From Brucella gallinifaecis (GTDB lineage Bacteria > Pseudomonadota > Alphaproteobacteria > Rhizobiales > Rhizobiaceae), in NCBI RefSeq assembly GCF_006476605.1, contig NZ_ML636800.1:1-64000 (forward strand): a DNA stretch of 64,000 bases, written 5' to 3'. Below, in pieces: positions 37,074-45,200 of this stretch. The notes beneath the pieces were generated by a model. It ran no database searches and had not been told where the DNA came from. It saw only the letters and a list, made by a program, of their open reading frames with translations. The translations under genes and the position numbers were made by a program. Positions within the stretch are counted from its first letter, which is position 1. Each line of letters opens with the position of its first letter.

Positions 37074-37571
37074 ATGAAACCCGCGCTCAAGCTCGATGCT
37101 GTTGATTTTCGCATTCTTGAAGCAGTGCAGGAAAATGCGCGGATCACAAAAATAGCTTTGGCCGAAAAGGTCGGGCTTTCCCCTACACCTTGCTGGCTGC
37201 GGCTGCGCAAGCTTGAAGAAGCTGGCATTGTCACGGGCTACCACGCGCATATTGCCTATCGCAAAATCGCACCTATTGCGCATGTCATGGTGCAGATCAC
37301 GCTTGGTAATCATCGTCAGAGTGATTTCGACCGTTTTGAGCGTGCAATTGCAGCCATACCGGAGATCGTCTCATGCTGGTCTGTCGGCGGTGGTATTGAT
37401 TATTTTCTGATGGTCATGACACACGATATTGATGCTTATCAGCGATTGATCGATCGGTTGCTTGACCTCAATATCGGCATCGAGCGCTATTTTACATACA
37501 TCGTGACCAAATTGGTCAAGGATGAGAAATCTGGCACCTCTTTGTCGATGCTGGCAGATGATCTTGGATAG
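37074..37571 (+). CDS. doeX: Lrp/AsnC-family regulator of ectoine catabolism
   Basis: A 165-residue regulator. The N-terminal helix-turn-helix (NARITKIALAEKVGLSPTPCWLRLRKLEEAGIV) and the C-terminal RAM effector domain (VMVQITLG, VSCWSVGGGIDYFLMVM) are both complete. DoeX-type proteins lie beside ectoine genes and bind their promoter region. It is divergent from the eut/doe/ehu operon across about 160 AT-rich bases containing GATCAT/ATGATC repeats that could hold its sites. Confidence 0.87.
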   Translation: MKPALKLDAVDFRILEAVQENARITKIALAEKVGLSPTPCWLRLRKLEEAGIVTGYHAHIAYRKIAPIAHVMVQITLGNHRQSDFDRFERAIAAIPEIVSCWSVGGGIDYFLMVMTHDIDAYQRLIDRLLDLNIGIERYFTYIVTKLVKDEKSGTSLSMLADDLG

Positions 37572-37689
37572 TCCAAATCCACTGTGTGAGTGACGAATTT
37601 TAGTCCAATTGCGCAGTTCTGCAACGTGCATTTGGTCTGAATAGGGGGCGGTTTCGTGAGATGTTTCTTTCAGAATTGGGAGAAGCGCA

Positions 37690-39183
37690 ATGAATGCCGT
37701 TCTGGATCATCCAATACAACATGACGGGCTTAACAGGCTTCGTGATAAGCACCTCTTTCGTGAACTTAGCTATATCAATGGGCGATGGGTTGCCGGCGAT
37801 AAGGTTGATACATTCTGCGTTTTAGATCCAGCAACAGGACGACGTCTGGCGCGTGTTGCAAGCTTGAGCCAAACGCAGACAATGCTCGCTGTTGATGCTG
37901 CTCAAGACGCGTTTTTTCAATGGCGCAACAGACTGCCGCAGGAGCGGGCCGCAATTTTACGCCGCTGGTTTGAGCTTGTTTTGGCTAATCGGGACGACCT
38001 GGCGTTGTTGATGACGCTGGAGCAGGGCAAGCCTCTCGATGAATCACGCGGAGAAATTGATTATGGCGCAGCTTTCATTGAATGGTATGCAGAAGAGGCG
38101 AGGCGCCTGAACGGCGAAACGATTTCAAGTCATTTACCCAATGCTGAAATGCTGGTGCGTCGCGAGGCACTGGGCGTTGTGGCTATTGTGACGCCGTGGA
38201 ATTTTCCAAACGCCATGATTACCCGCAAAGCTGCGGCAGCAATTGCTGCGGGCTGCCCGGTTGTTATTCATCCGTCGTCGGAAACACCCCTGTCCGCTTT
38301 GGCTTTGGCTGAATTGGCGGAACGAGCGGGAATACCCGCGGGTGTTTTTAACGTGGTGACGGGCAAGGCTGCACCTATTGTTGATGTGATGTGCCGCGAT
38401 GAACGTGTGCGGGCATTAAGTTTCACGGGCTCTACTGAAATCGGCAAGATCATTGCTGCAAAATGCGCCGCAACCGTCAAACATCTGGTGATGGAGCTTG
38501 GTGGGCACGCACCTTTAATCATCTTCAGTGATGCTGATATTTCCCGTGCAGTTGATATTGCCATGGCAGCCAAGTTCGCAACCTCGGGTCAGGATTGTCT
38601 CGCCGCCAACCGCATCTTTGTTCAGCGCGATATTGTTTCGGTTTTCACACAGGCTTTTGCTGAACGCATTCGCAGCTTGAAAACAGGCAATGGCCTTGAT
38701 GCAGATGTCGATATCGGGCCGATGATGCATAGCCGTGCAGTCGATAAAATCGAGCAGCATGTGCGAGACGCTGAAAAGCGGGGCGCTCATGTTGAAGTCG
38801 GCGGCGAACGTATTGGCGACACGCTTTTCTTTGAGCCAACATTGCTGAGCAATGTCTCTGATGATGCTGCAATCATGCATGAGGAAACATTTGGTCCAGT
38901 CGCAGCAATTTCAGTTTTCGACGATGAAAATGAAGTTATCAAGCGCGCCAATGCTACACAATATGGATTGGTCGCTTATGTCGTGACATCGAACGGCGCA
39001 CGCCAATTGCGGATGGGGCGGGCGCTTGAATATGGAATGGTTGCCATCAATCGCGCAAAAATTACCGGTGCGCCAATTCCGTTTGGTGGCTGGAAACAAT
39101 CCGGCCTTGGTCGCGAAGGCTCGCATCATGGCATCGAAGCTTTCACAGAACTCAAATATCTCTGCATTGATACCGCTGCGTAA
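37690..39183 (+). CDS. doeC: aspartate-semialdehyde dehydrogenase of ectoine catabolism (ALDH family)
   Basis: A 497-residue NAD(P)-dependent aldehyde dehydrogenase. Catalytic Glu269 lies in VMELGGHAP and Cys303 in TSGQDCLAAN; the cofactor motifs FTGSTEIG and TPWNFPNAM are present. In ectoine degradation it oxidises aspartate semialdehyde to aspartate, the last step. Its sequence resembles succinate-semialdehyde dehydrogenases, so the assignment rests partly on context (doeX upstream, doeD 28 bases downstream). Confidence 0.87.
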   Translation: MNAVLDHPIQHDGLNRLRDKHLFRELSYINGRWVAGDKVDTFCVLDPATGRRLARVASLSQTQTMLAVDAAQDAFFQWRNRLPQERAAILRRWFELVLANRDDLALLMTLEQGKPLDESRGEIDYGAAFIEWYAEEARRLNGETISSHLPNAEMLVRREALGVVAIVTPWNFPNAMITRKAAAAIAAGCPVVIHPSSETPLSALALAELAERAGIPAGVFNVVTGKAAPIVDVMCRDERVRALSFTGSTEIGKIIAAKCAATVKHLVMELGGHAPLIIFSDADISRAVDIAMAAKFATSGQDCLAANRIFVQRDIVSVFTQAFAERIRSLKTGNGLDADVDIGPMMHSRAVDKIEQHVRDAEKRGAHVEVGGERIGDTLFFEPTLLSNVSDDAAIMHEETFGPVAAISVFDDENEVIKRANATQYGLVAYVVTSNGARQLRMGRALEYGMVAINRAKITGAPIPFGGWKQSGLGREGSHHGIEAFTELKYLCIDTAA

Positions 39184-39211
39184 GAACGTTGCGGCAGGAA
39201 AGGACAAATCC

Positions 39212-40585
39212 ATGTTGAACAACAGCAATGAACTCACCGCCTGGGATCGTGATCATTTCTTTCATCCGTCGACCCATATGGGGATGCATGCACGTGGTGA
39301 AACGCCAACACGTGTGCTGGAGGGCGGCGAGGGTGTTTATATTACTGATGTCAATGGCCGGAAAAGTCTCGATGCTTTTGCGGGTCTTTATTGTGTCAAT
39401 GTCGGTTATGGCCGTACTGAGATTGCGGATGCAATTGCAGAGCAAGCACGAAAGCTTGCTTATTATCATTCCTATGTTGGTCACGGTACGGAAGTGTCGA
39501 TCACTTTGGCAAAGATGATTATCGACCGCGCACCTGATCATATGAGCCGCGTCTATTTTGGTCTTTCAGGCTCGGATGCCAATGAAACAAACATTAAACT
39601 CATCTGGTATTATAATAATATTCTTGGCCGTCCTGAAAAAAAGAAGATCATTTCGCGCTGGCGCGGCTATCACGGCTCTGGTGTCATGACGGGTAGCATG
39701 ACCGGGCTTGCAACTTTTCACAATGCATTTGATCTGCCGCGTGCGCCAATCCTGCATACGGAATCGCCTTATTATTTTCGCCGCGAAGATCGGTTGATGA
39801 GCGAGGAACAGTTCTCGCAACATTGTGCTGATAAACTGGAAGAGATGATCCTTGCCGAAGGACCAGATACTATTGCCGCATTTATTGGTGAACCTGTTTT
39901 GGGTACCGGAGGGATTGTTCCGCCACCTGCCGGTTATTGGCAGAAGATACAAGCCGTTCTTGATCGCTACGACATTTTGCTCGTTGCTGATGAGGTGGTC
40001 ACGGGCTTTGGCCGTCTTGGCAGTATGTTTGGTTCCGATCATTATGGTATGAAGCCGGATCTGATCACCATCGCCAAGGGGCTGACATCGGCTTATGCGC
40101 CACTCTCCGGTTCCATTGTGTCTGAGCGTATGTGGCAGGTTTTGGTGCAGGGATCAGACAAGATGGGACCGATTGGCCATGGATGGACTTATTCGGCGCA
40201 TCCTATTTGTGCTGCGGCTGGAGTTGCCAATCTAAAGCTTATTGATGAACTGAAACTTGTTGACAATGCAGGGTCTACCGGTGCCTATTTCCGTAATGCT
40301 TTGCAGGATGCTTTGGGAAGCCACAAGCATGTTGGTGATGTGCGCGGGGAAGGATTGATGGCAGCGGTTGAGTTCGTTGAAGATCGCGATGATCGAAAGT
40401 TCTTTGATCCCACCATGAAGATTGGTGCTCAGGTTTCCGCCGCTCTTCTGGCAAACGGCGTTATCGGTCGGGCAATGCCGGAGGGTGATATTCTTGGCTT
40501 CGCGCCACCGTTCTGCCTGACACGCGAAGACGCTGACAAAGTCGTCGATGCAACCCGAAAGGCAATTGCGTCTGTATTTGCTTAG
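39212..40585 (+). CDS. doeD: diaminobutyrate transaminase of ectoine catabolism
   Basis: A class-III aminotransferase of 457 residues with PLP Lys289 in TIAKGLTSAYAPLSG. FGLSGSDANET and LLVADEVVTGFGR are typical motifs. It converts 2,4-diaminobutyrate to aspartate semialdehyde. The ATG at 39212 is used; the open frame extends into doeC but no ribosome site supports earlier starts. The TAG stop (40583-40585) coincides with the end of the IS5-like element, so the last codons border an insertion, but the length is normal. Confidence 0.88.
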   Translation: MLNNSNELTAWDRDHFFHPSTHMGMHARGETPTRVLEGGEGVYITDVNGRKSLDAFAGLYCVNVGYGRTEIADAIAEQARKLAYYHSYVGHGTEVSITLAKMIIDRAPDHMSRVYFGLSGSDANETNIKLIWYYNNILGRPEKKKIISRWRGYHGSGVMTGSMTGLATFHNAFDLPRAPILHTESPYYFRREDRLMSEEQFSQHCADKLEEMILAEGPDTIAAFIGEPVLGTGGIVPPPAGYWQKIQAVLDRYDILLVADEVVTGFGRLGSMFGSDHYGMKPDLITIAKGLTSAYAPLSGSIVSERMWQVLVQGSDKMGPIGHGWTYSAHPICAAAGVANLKLIDELKLVDNAGSTGAYFRNALQDALGSHKHVGDVRGEGLMAAVEFVEDRDDRKFFDPTMKIGAQVSAALLANGVIGRAMPEGDILGFAPPFCLTREDADKVVDATRKAIASVFA

Positions 40586-40800
40586 GGTCAGGACCCATTA
40601 ATTGGATGAGTATGGCATCTGAAATGAAAAGACTATGCAAGGAAAGACGCACGTGTCGGGGGCAGGACTGGAGTGGTTCCCGGTTGAGTGGCTCGACACA
40701 GCAGATCGCCAAGTCATTTCGATGTTCAAAGGATGTGGTCCATCCGCCCAGTCTATATCATTGGAAAAGCTTGAAAATGATCCATATTTCCATGTTGTTC
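40583..40800 (+). mobile_element. one-ended copy of the IS5-like repeat element
   Basis: It starts with TAGGGTCAGGACCCATTAAT, the same end as at 11081, inserted at a TTAG target formed by the doeD stop codon. Similarity to 11085-11300 continues for about 200 bases, with small insertions and deletions. No opposite end is found before 41152. A short frame (40635-40931) runs through it but is not a recognised transposase. Confidence 0.65.
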
Positions 40801-41152
40801 TGAGTAAATTGGACAAGACCTTCCATGAATTTCAGGTGGGTAGGTTTAAATCGCCACCTTCATCGTTGGATCATCGCCAGATGATTTTGCTGTGCGTTTA
40901 CGGTATGCACAGGATGGCATTGAAGGTTTGATAGATGGGTATCATGCAGGTCGATCGTCTGTCGGCCTGCACCTGGCGCGACTTTGCCATGAAGGTCGAG
41001 ATAGACCGAGTGTCCAACCATATTATGTTCAAAGCTGATGATACCATGTCAGTTGAACCAGGCCTTTCAAATGCTCATATTTCAGATGAACGAACGGAAA
41101 AGTCGCTAACGATAATGCATGACTCGTAAGTTAAGGAAATGACGCTTTCTTT
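40801..41152. other. gene-free gap between doeD and the RpiR gene
   Basis: Short frames at 40635-40931 and 40935-41129 have no recognisable family and no good ribosome site. The region may be the decayed interior of the element starting at 40583. Confidence 0.4.
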
Positions 41153-42016
41153 TTAGTCACCCAGCACCTGACGGTCGTCGCGATCGCGTGAGCGGACCAG
41201 TTCTTCCTTTATCTGTCGCAGAATGCGCACGGCACGATTCCGGTCCTCATAAGCAACCATGTTGGCCAGAATATCGATAGTCGCGAGGTAGGCATAACGC
41301 GTAGATGTCGGGCGGAAAATATTGTTGCCTTCAGGGAGGTCAATGGCAATGAGAACATCGCAGGCTTTTGCCAATGGCGAATTGCTCTGGGTGATGATGA
41401 TTGTCGGAATGTCCCGCTCCCGCAAAAGTTTGACACAGTGCAACAGATCCGGATCTCGTCCGGTGATTGAGGAACCGATCACAACCGTTCCAGGTAGAGC
41501 AGCAGAAGAGAGCATAATATTCATGCTGTGGTCATTTGATGAATGAATAGGACATCCAAGCCGAAACAGCCGATTATGTAATTCATTGGCAATCATCGCC
41601 GAATTACCGCTTGCCCCAAAAGCCTGAATGAAGCTGGCGCCACGCAACAAGTGGGCGGCTTTACTGATCGCTTCGAGATCAAGTTGGCGATGCAATTGAA
41701 ACAGTGCATTCTGTGCTTTGGTAATGATATCTTCCGCCACCTCTTCGACACTGTTGGTCTGGGTTTCAGGTGTCAGGTAACGCAAGCCCACATAAGTGAT
41801 TTTTGCCAGTTGCACCTTGAAGTCCGAATAACCCTGACAGCCCAGATGACGGCAGAATCTTGTTACGGTCGGCGCAGAAACATTCACTTTTGCAGCCAAC
41901 TCACTGATGGACGAATTGACAACAAAATCCACATTATTGAGTACAAAATTCGCGAGTTTTTTTTCAAGCCCTGAAAGCCTGATGTCTTCATCGTAAAGCA
42001 CGTGAATAATATCCAT
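41153..42016 (-). CDS. RpiR-family transcriptional regulator
   Basis: A 287-residue regulator. The N-terminal helix-turn-helix of the RpiR type (SSISELAAKVNVSAPTVTRFCRHLGCQGYSDFKVQL) is followed by a C-terminal SIS sugar-phosphate-binding domain (IQAFGASGNSAMIANELHNRLFRLG, VVIGSSITGRDPDLLHCV). SIS domains in such regulators sense phosphosugars. It is divergent from the PLP enzyme at 42166 and probably controls the cluster to 57434, sensing an intermediate such as a 2-keto-3-deoxy-phosphoaldonate (inference). Confidence 0.9.
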   Translation of the reverse strand: MDIIHVLYDEDIRLSGLEKKLANFVLNNVDFVVNSSISELAAKVNVSAPTVTRFCRHLGCQGYSDFKVQLAKITYVGLRYLTPETQTNSVEEVAEDIITKAQNALFQLHRQLDLEAISKAAHLLRGASFIQAFGASGNSAMIANELHNRLFRLGCPIHSSNDHSMNIMLSSAALPGTVVIGSSITGRDPDLLHCVKLLRERDIPTIIITQSNSPLAKACDVLIAIDLPEGNNIFRPTSTRYAYLATIDILANMVAYEDRNRAVRILRQIKEELVRSRDRDDRQVLGD

Positions 42017-42052
42017 AAGAGGGTTGAATCCTTTTAGTGAAGGCAGAGGGTT

Positions 42053-42067
42053 TGAAAAATAATTTCA
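42053..42067. promoter_or_regulatory. RpiR-type operator candidate
   Basis: TGAAA-AATAA-TTTCA is a perfect inverted repeat in the divergent promoter region. GAAA-N-TTTC spacing is common for RpiR-family operators. It lies 37 bases upstream of the regulator's start codon. Confidence 0.5.
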
Positions 42068-42125
42068 CATTTATTGAAAATGGCTGCAATAGTGTGAATA
42101 AGAATGGCAGAAACCTGCCCTTCAG

Positions 42126-42146
42126 GAAAATTATATACATAATTTC
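42126..42146. promoter_or_regulatory. second RpiR-type operator candidate
   Basis: GAAAATTAT-ATAC-ATAATTTC is a nearly perfect inverted repeat with the same GAAA/TTTC ends, 20 bases before the start of the PLP enzyme gene. Confidence 0.5.
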
Positions 42147-42165
42147 TGAGACAAGAGGTTCCCGG

Positions 42166-43254
42166 ATGACATTCCCATGGCCCGAAGTGGGTACACTCAT
42201 AAAAGACTTGCCAACGCCTTTGCCCATCATTGATGAAGACAGGTTAGCCGCCAATATTGCTCGCGTACAGGACTATATCTCAAAGAGCGATAAGTTTTTC
42301 AGGCCGCATATAAAGACGCACAAGATTCTTGCCGTTGCCCGTCAGCAGGTTGAGGCAGGTGCCAATGGCATCAATTGCCAGAAGGTTACGGAAGCAGAAG
42401 TTTTTGCTGATGCGGGGTTCGACGATATTCTCATTACCTATAATATTCTGGGAAAAGCAAAGCTTGCACGGTTGAAAGCGCTGAATGAAAAGATCGGCGC
42501 GTTGAAGGTCACAGCAGACAATGCAACTGTGGTGGCAGGGCTTGCAGAAACCTTTGATGTGGAACGTCCTTTGTCCGTGCTTGTTGAATGTGACACGGGC
42601 GGTAAGCGTTGTGGTGTGCAGACGCCGGATGCGGCCGTTGCGCTTGCAAAGCACATTGCCGGGCAAGCTGGATTGCGCTTTTCCGGTATTCTGACCTATC
42701 CGGCCATTGGTGGTGCGCAAGCTGTAGAACACTTTATTGTCGAGACAATGGAAAAGCTGCAAGCGCAGGGGCTGGATTGCCCGATCCGCTCCAATGGCGG
42801 CTCGCCAGACATTTATTCTGCACATCTGGTTCCATCTGCCACTGAGCATCGTGCCGGCACCTATGTTTATAATGATCGCAGTATGGTCCGTGCCGGGCAG
42901 TGTACAGCCGACGATATTGCCATGCATATTCTGGCAACCGTTGTTTCGCGTCCGGCCGAAAATCGGGCGGTTCTTGATTGCGGTTCCAAGGCGTTGACAT
43001 CCGATCTCTTGGGATTTTCCGATTTTGGAGTGATAGAAGGCTTCGAAAGCGCACGTATAGTTTCGCTTTCGGAAGAGCACGCCGTGGTCGATCTCAGCGA
43101 TTGCAAAGGGGATTTTCCTGCTATTGGTGCTATGGTCCGGGTCATGCCCAATCATACATGTGTAGTGAGCAATTTGTTTGAGCAGATGGTTTTTCATCGT
43201 GATGGTGTGGTAACGCGTGTCGAAGATGTCGCCGCACGCGGAACTGTCTGGTAA
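42166..43254 (+). CDS. D-threonine aldolase / D-glucosaminate dehydratase-like fold-III PLP enzyme
   Basis: A 362-residue PLP enzyme with an alanine-racemase-type barrel. The PLP lysine is Lys50 in FRPHIKTHKI; phosphate-binding and cofactor residues follow (VECDTGGKRCGV, RSNGGSPDIYS, AGTYVYND). The C-terminal MPNHTCVVSNL supplies the His/Cys metal site of the D-serine dehydratase and D-threonine aldolase family. The ATG at 42166 (MTFPWPEVG) gives the family start; the frame extends upstream to 42037 without support. With a keto-deoxy-aldonate kinase and aldolase in the same cluster, I favour dehydration of an amino-aldonate such as D-glucosaminate over threonine cleavage. Confidence 0.78.
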   Translation: MTFPWPEVGTLIKDLPTPLPIIDEDRLAANIARVQDYISKSDKFFRPHIKTHKILAVARQQVEAGANGINCQKVTEAEVFADAGFDDILITYNILGKAKLARLKALNEKIGALKVTADNATVVAGLAETFDVERPLSVLVECDTGGKRCGVQTPDAAVALAKHIAGQAGLRFSGILTYPAIGGAQAVEHFIVETMEKLQAQGLDCPIRSNGGSPDIYSAHLVPSATEHRAGTYVYNDRSMVRAGQCTADDIAMHILATVVSRPAENRAVLDCGSKALTSDLLGFSDFGVIEGFESARIVSLSEEHAVVDLSDCKGDFPAIGAMVRVMPNHTCVVSNLFEQMVFHRDGVVTRVEDVAARGTVW

Positions 43255-43296
43255 GTTTCAGGGCACTGTGAGGACTAAAAATAAGAACAAAATTTT

Positions 43297-43333
43297 ATGA
43301 AAAAAAGTGCCTTCCTTGGGCTCTTTTTTTCAT
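43297..43333. terminator. terminator-like hairpin
   Basis: ATGAAAAAAAGTGCC and GGGCTCTTTTTTTCAT pair over about 13 bases with a mismatch; the A and T runs make it work on both strands. It closes the PLP enzyme gene. The rest of 43255-43672 holds the promoter of the next gene and no credible coding sequence. Confidence 0.6.
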
Positions 43334-43512
43334 AATTAAACTAGGTGAATTTTACCCAGACGCTGAACTTGACTGGTTTGCTTTAGCTAAACCATTCACT
43401 AGCCGCTCTATTTTAGTGCGAACATAACTGAGCGTTGTCTAATCATATGAAAATCAATTACATAAAATTTACATAGATGTCGGCTTACTAATCAAAATAC
43501 GCGCAAGACTGG

Positions 43513-43541
43513 TTGACATAGATGCGTATAATCGCATTATT
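43513..43541 (+). promoter_or_regulatory. promoter with palindromic operator upstream of the M81 peptidase gene
   Basis: TTGACA at 43513 and CATTAT 16 bases later make a plausible -35/-10 pair. The spacer is the inverted repeat ATGCG-TATAAT-CGCAT (43522-43537). A protein bound there would block the promoter. It differs from the GAAA/TTTC sites upstream of the PLP enzyme. Confidence 0.45.
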
Positions 43542-43672
43542 AAGAAAATAAATTACAAAAAGAGGCGGAGTGGAAGAAAGTTTTCATTAACTGTGTCGAC
43601 TGCTGAAATTCTTGCCACCGCATCAGATGCGGCGAAGAGAGATTCCTATCCTCATCATTGCTTGGCGATTGT

Positions 43673-45151
43673 ATGCGTATTTTTACAGCCTCACTGGCCA
43701 CCGAAACCAACACTTTTTCACCTGTTCCAACAGATATGGATGCATTCAGGGCAGCATTCTATGCCGGACCGGGCGAGCACCCCGACACGCCGACACTGTG
43801 TTCATCGGTAGTGCCAATCCTTAGACGCCGGGGCAGGGAGGATGGCTTCACCGTCATTGAAGGCACATCCTGCTGGGCAGAGCCAGCAGGCCTCATCCAG
43901 CGCAAGACCTATGAAACTTTGCGTGATATCATACTGGATGAGTTAAAGGCAGCTTTACCCGTCGATGGTGTTGTTCTCGGACTACACGGCGCCATGGTCG
44001 CGCAAGGCTATGACGACCCAGAAGGCGACTTACTGGCGCGTCTGCGGGAGATTGTCGGTCCTGATGTGTTGGTTGCGGCGGAATTCGATCCGCATAGCCA
44101 TTTAACGGCCAAGCGTGTCGCTAATCTCGATATCATGGCGACTTTCCTTGAATTTCCGCATACGGATTTTGAAGAGCGTGGCGAGCATGTCGTGGATATG
44201 GCCTTGCGCACTTTGCGAGGCGAGATCAGCCCGGTCATCTCGACTTTCGACTGTCGTATGATCACCATCTATCCGACCAGCCGTGAGCCAATGCGCTCCT
44301 TCGTTGATCGTCTGGTCGCCTTGCAAGGCAAAGACGGCATTCTTTCTGTATCCATCATTCATGGCTTCATGGCGGGTGACGCACCGGATATGGGCACGCG
44401 TATTGTCGTTGTGACTGATAATGACCAAAGTAAGGGGGATACCCTCGCACGCAATCTGGGTCATGAGCTATATGCCATGCGCAAATTGACGGCTATGCCA
44501 ATGTTTGAGACTGAAGCTGGGCTTGATCATGCCGTTGCAGTGCATAAGGCAAATCCGACACTACCCGTAGTCATTTCCGATATCTGGGATAATCCGGGTG
44601 GCGGTGTTGCGGGTGATGCGACCCATATCATTCGTCGTATGATGGAGCGCGGGTTTGATAATTTTGGCGTTGCTACACTTTGGGATCCTATTGCTGTCTC
44701 ATTCTGTCATGCGGCTGGTGAAGGTGCAGAACTCGACATCCGCATAGGTGGAAAATCATCATGGCAAGGCGGCGATCCGCTTGATCTCACGGTCACGATT
44801 GCAAAGGTGATGGATACAGGCTGGCAGAGTTTTCGCAAAAGTCGCGTCAATCTTGGTCGTGTCGCAGTGGTGCGTCCGGTGGGGACGATGATTGACATCA
44901 TTCTGATCACTAGCCGTTCGCAAACTTATGAGCCGGATATTTTCTCCAATCTGGATATTGATTATCGCGCCAAGGATTTCCTGCTGGTGAAGTCGACCAA
45001 TCATTTTCAGGCTGGTTTTCAGCCTGTCACCTCGGAGATCGTTTATATCGCTGCTCCGACATCTTATCCGACAGACCCGGCAACGACGCCTTATCGCAAG
45101 GCAAGTCTTGAACTGTGGCCACGGGTCGCCGATCCGCTGGGACTGGATTAA
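43673..45151 (+). CDS. M81-family metallopeptidase (MlrC-like)
   Basis: A 492-residue protein of the M81 family, known from microcystinase C (MlrC), which cleaves a linearised peptide in microcystin breakdown. It opens with MRIFTASLATETNTFSP. Candidate zinc ligands are in LHGAMV, EFDPHSH and the segment around FLEFPHTDFEERG. The ATG at 43673 is chosen because family members begin with this motif. No signal peptide, so cytoplasmic. Placed before an oligopeptide-type importer, it probably hydrolyses an amide bond in the imported compound. Confidence 0.85.
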   Translation: MRIFTASLATETNTFSPVPTDMDAFRAAFYAGPGEHPDTPTLCSSVVPILRRRGREDGFTVIEGTSCWAEPAGLIQRKTYETLRDIILDELKAALPVDGVVLGLHGAMVAQGYDDPEGDLLARLREIVGPDVLVAAEFDPHSHLTAKRVANLDIMATFLEFPHTDFEERGEHVVDMALRTLRGEISPVISTFDCRMITIYPTSREPMRSFVDRLVALQGKDGILSVSIIHGFMAGDAPDMGTRIVVVTDNDQSKGDTLARNLGHELYAMRKLTAMPMFETEAGLDHAVAVHKANPTLPVVISDIWDNPGGGVAGDATHIIRRMMERGFDNFGVATLWDPIAVSFCHAAGEGAELDIRIGGKSSWQGGDPLDLTVTIAKVMDTGWQSFRKSRVNLGRVAVVRPVGTMIDIILITSRSQTYEPDIFSNLDIDYRAKDFLLVKSTNHFQAGFQPVTSEIVYIAAPTSYPTDPATTPYRKASLELWPRVADPLGLD

Positions 45152-45200
45152 TCATTAGGGGAGCGGCGAAACGCCAATCCATAAAAAAGGGGAGTAAATT

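Noticed and set aside
40935-41129. 64-codon frame upstream of the RpiR gene
   Set aside because: No ribosome site or family; probably decayed element interior, so described only as gap content.
41153-42016. RpiR regulator as HexR, the regulator of zwf-pgl-edd
   Set aside because: It is divergent from the PLP enzyme cluster, 20 kb from zwf, and operator-like repeats lie in its own divergent promoter; a local role is more likely.
42280-43197. 305-codon antisense frame over the PLP enzyme gene
   Set aside because: The sense frame carries all catalytic motifs; the antisense protein is cysteine- and histidine-rich noise.
43593-43811. GTG-initiated 72-codon frame overlapping the M81 gene start
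   Set aside because: The M81 frame with MRIFTASLATETNTFSP fits the family; the alternative frame has no support.
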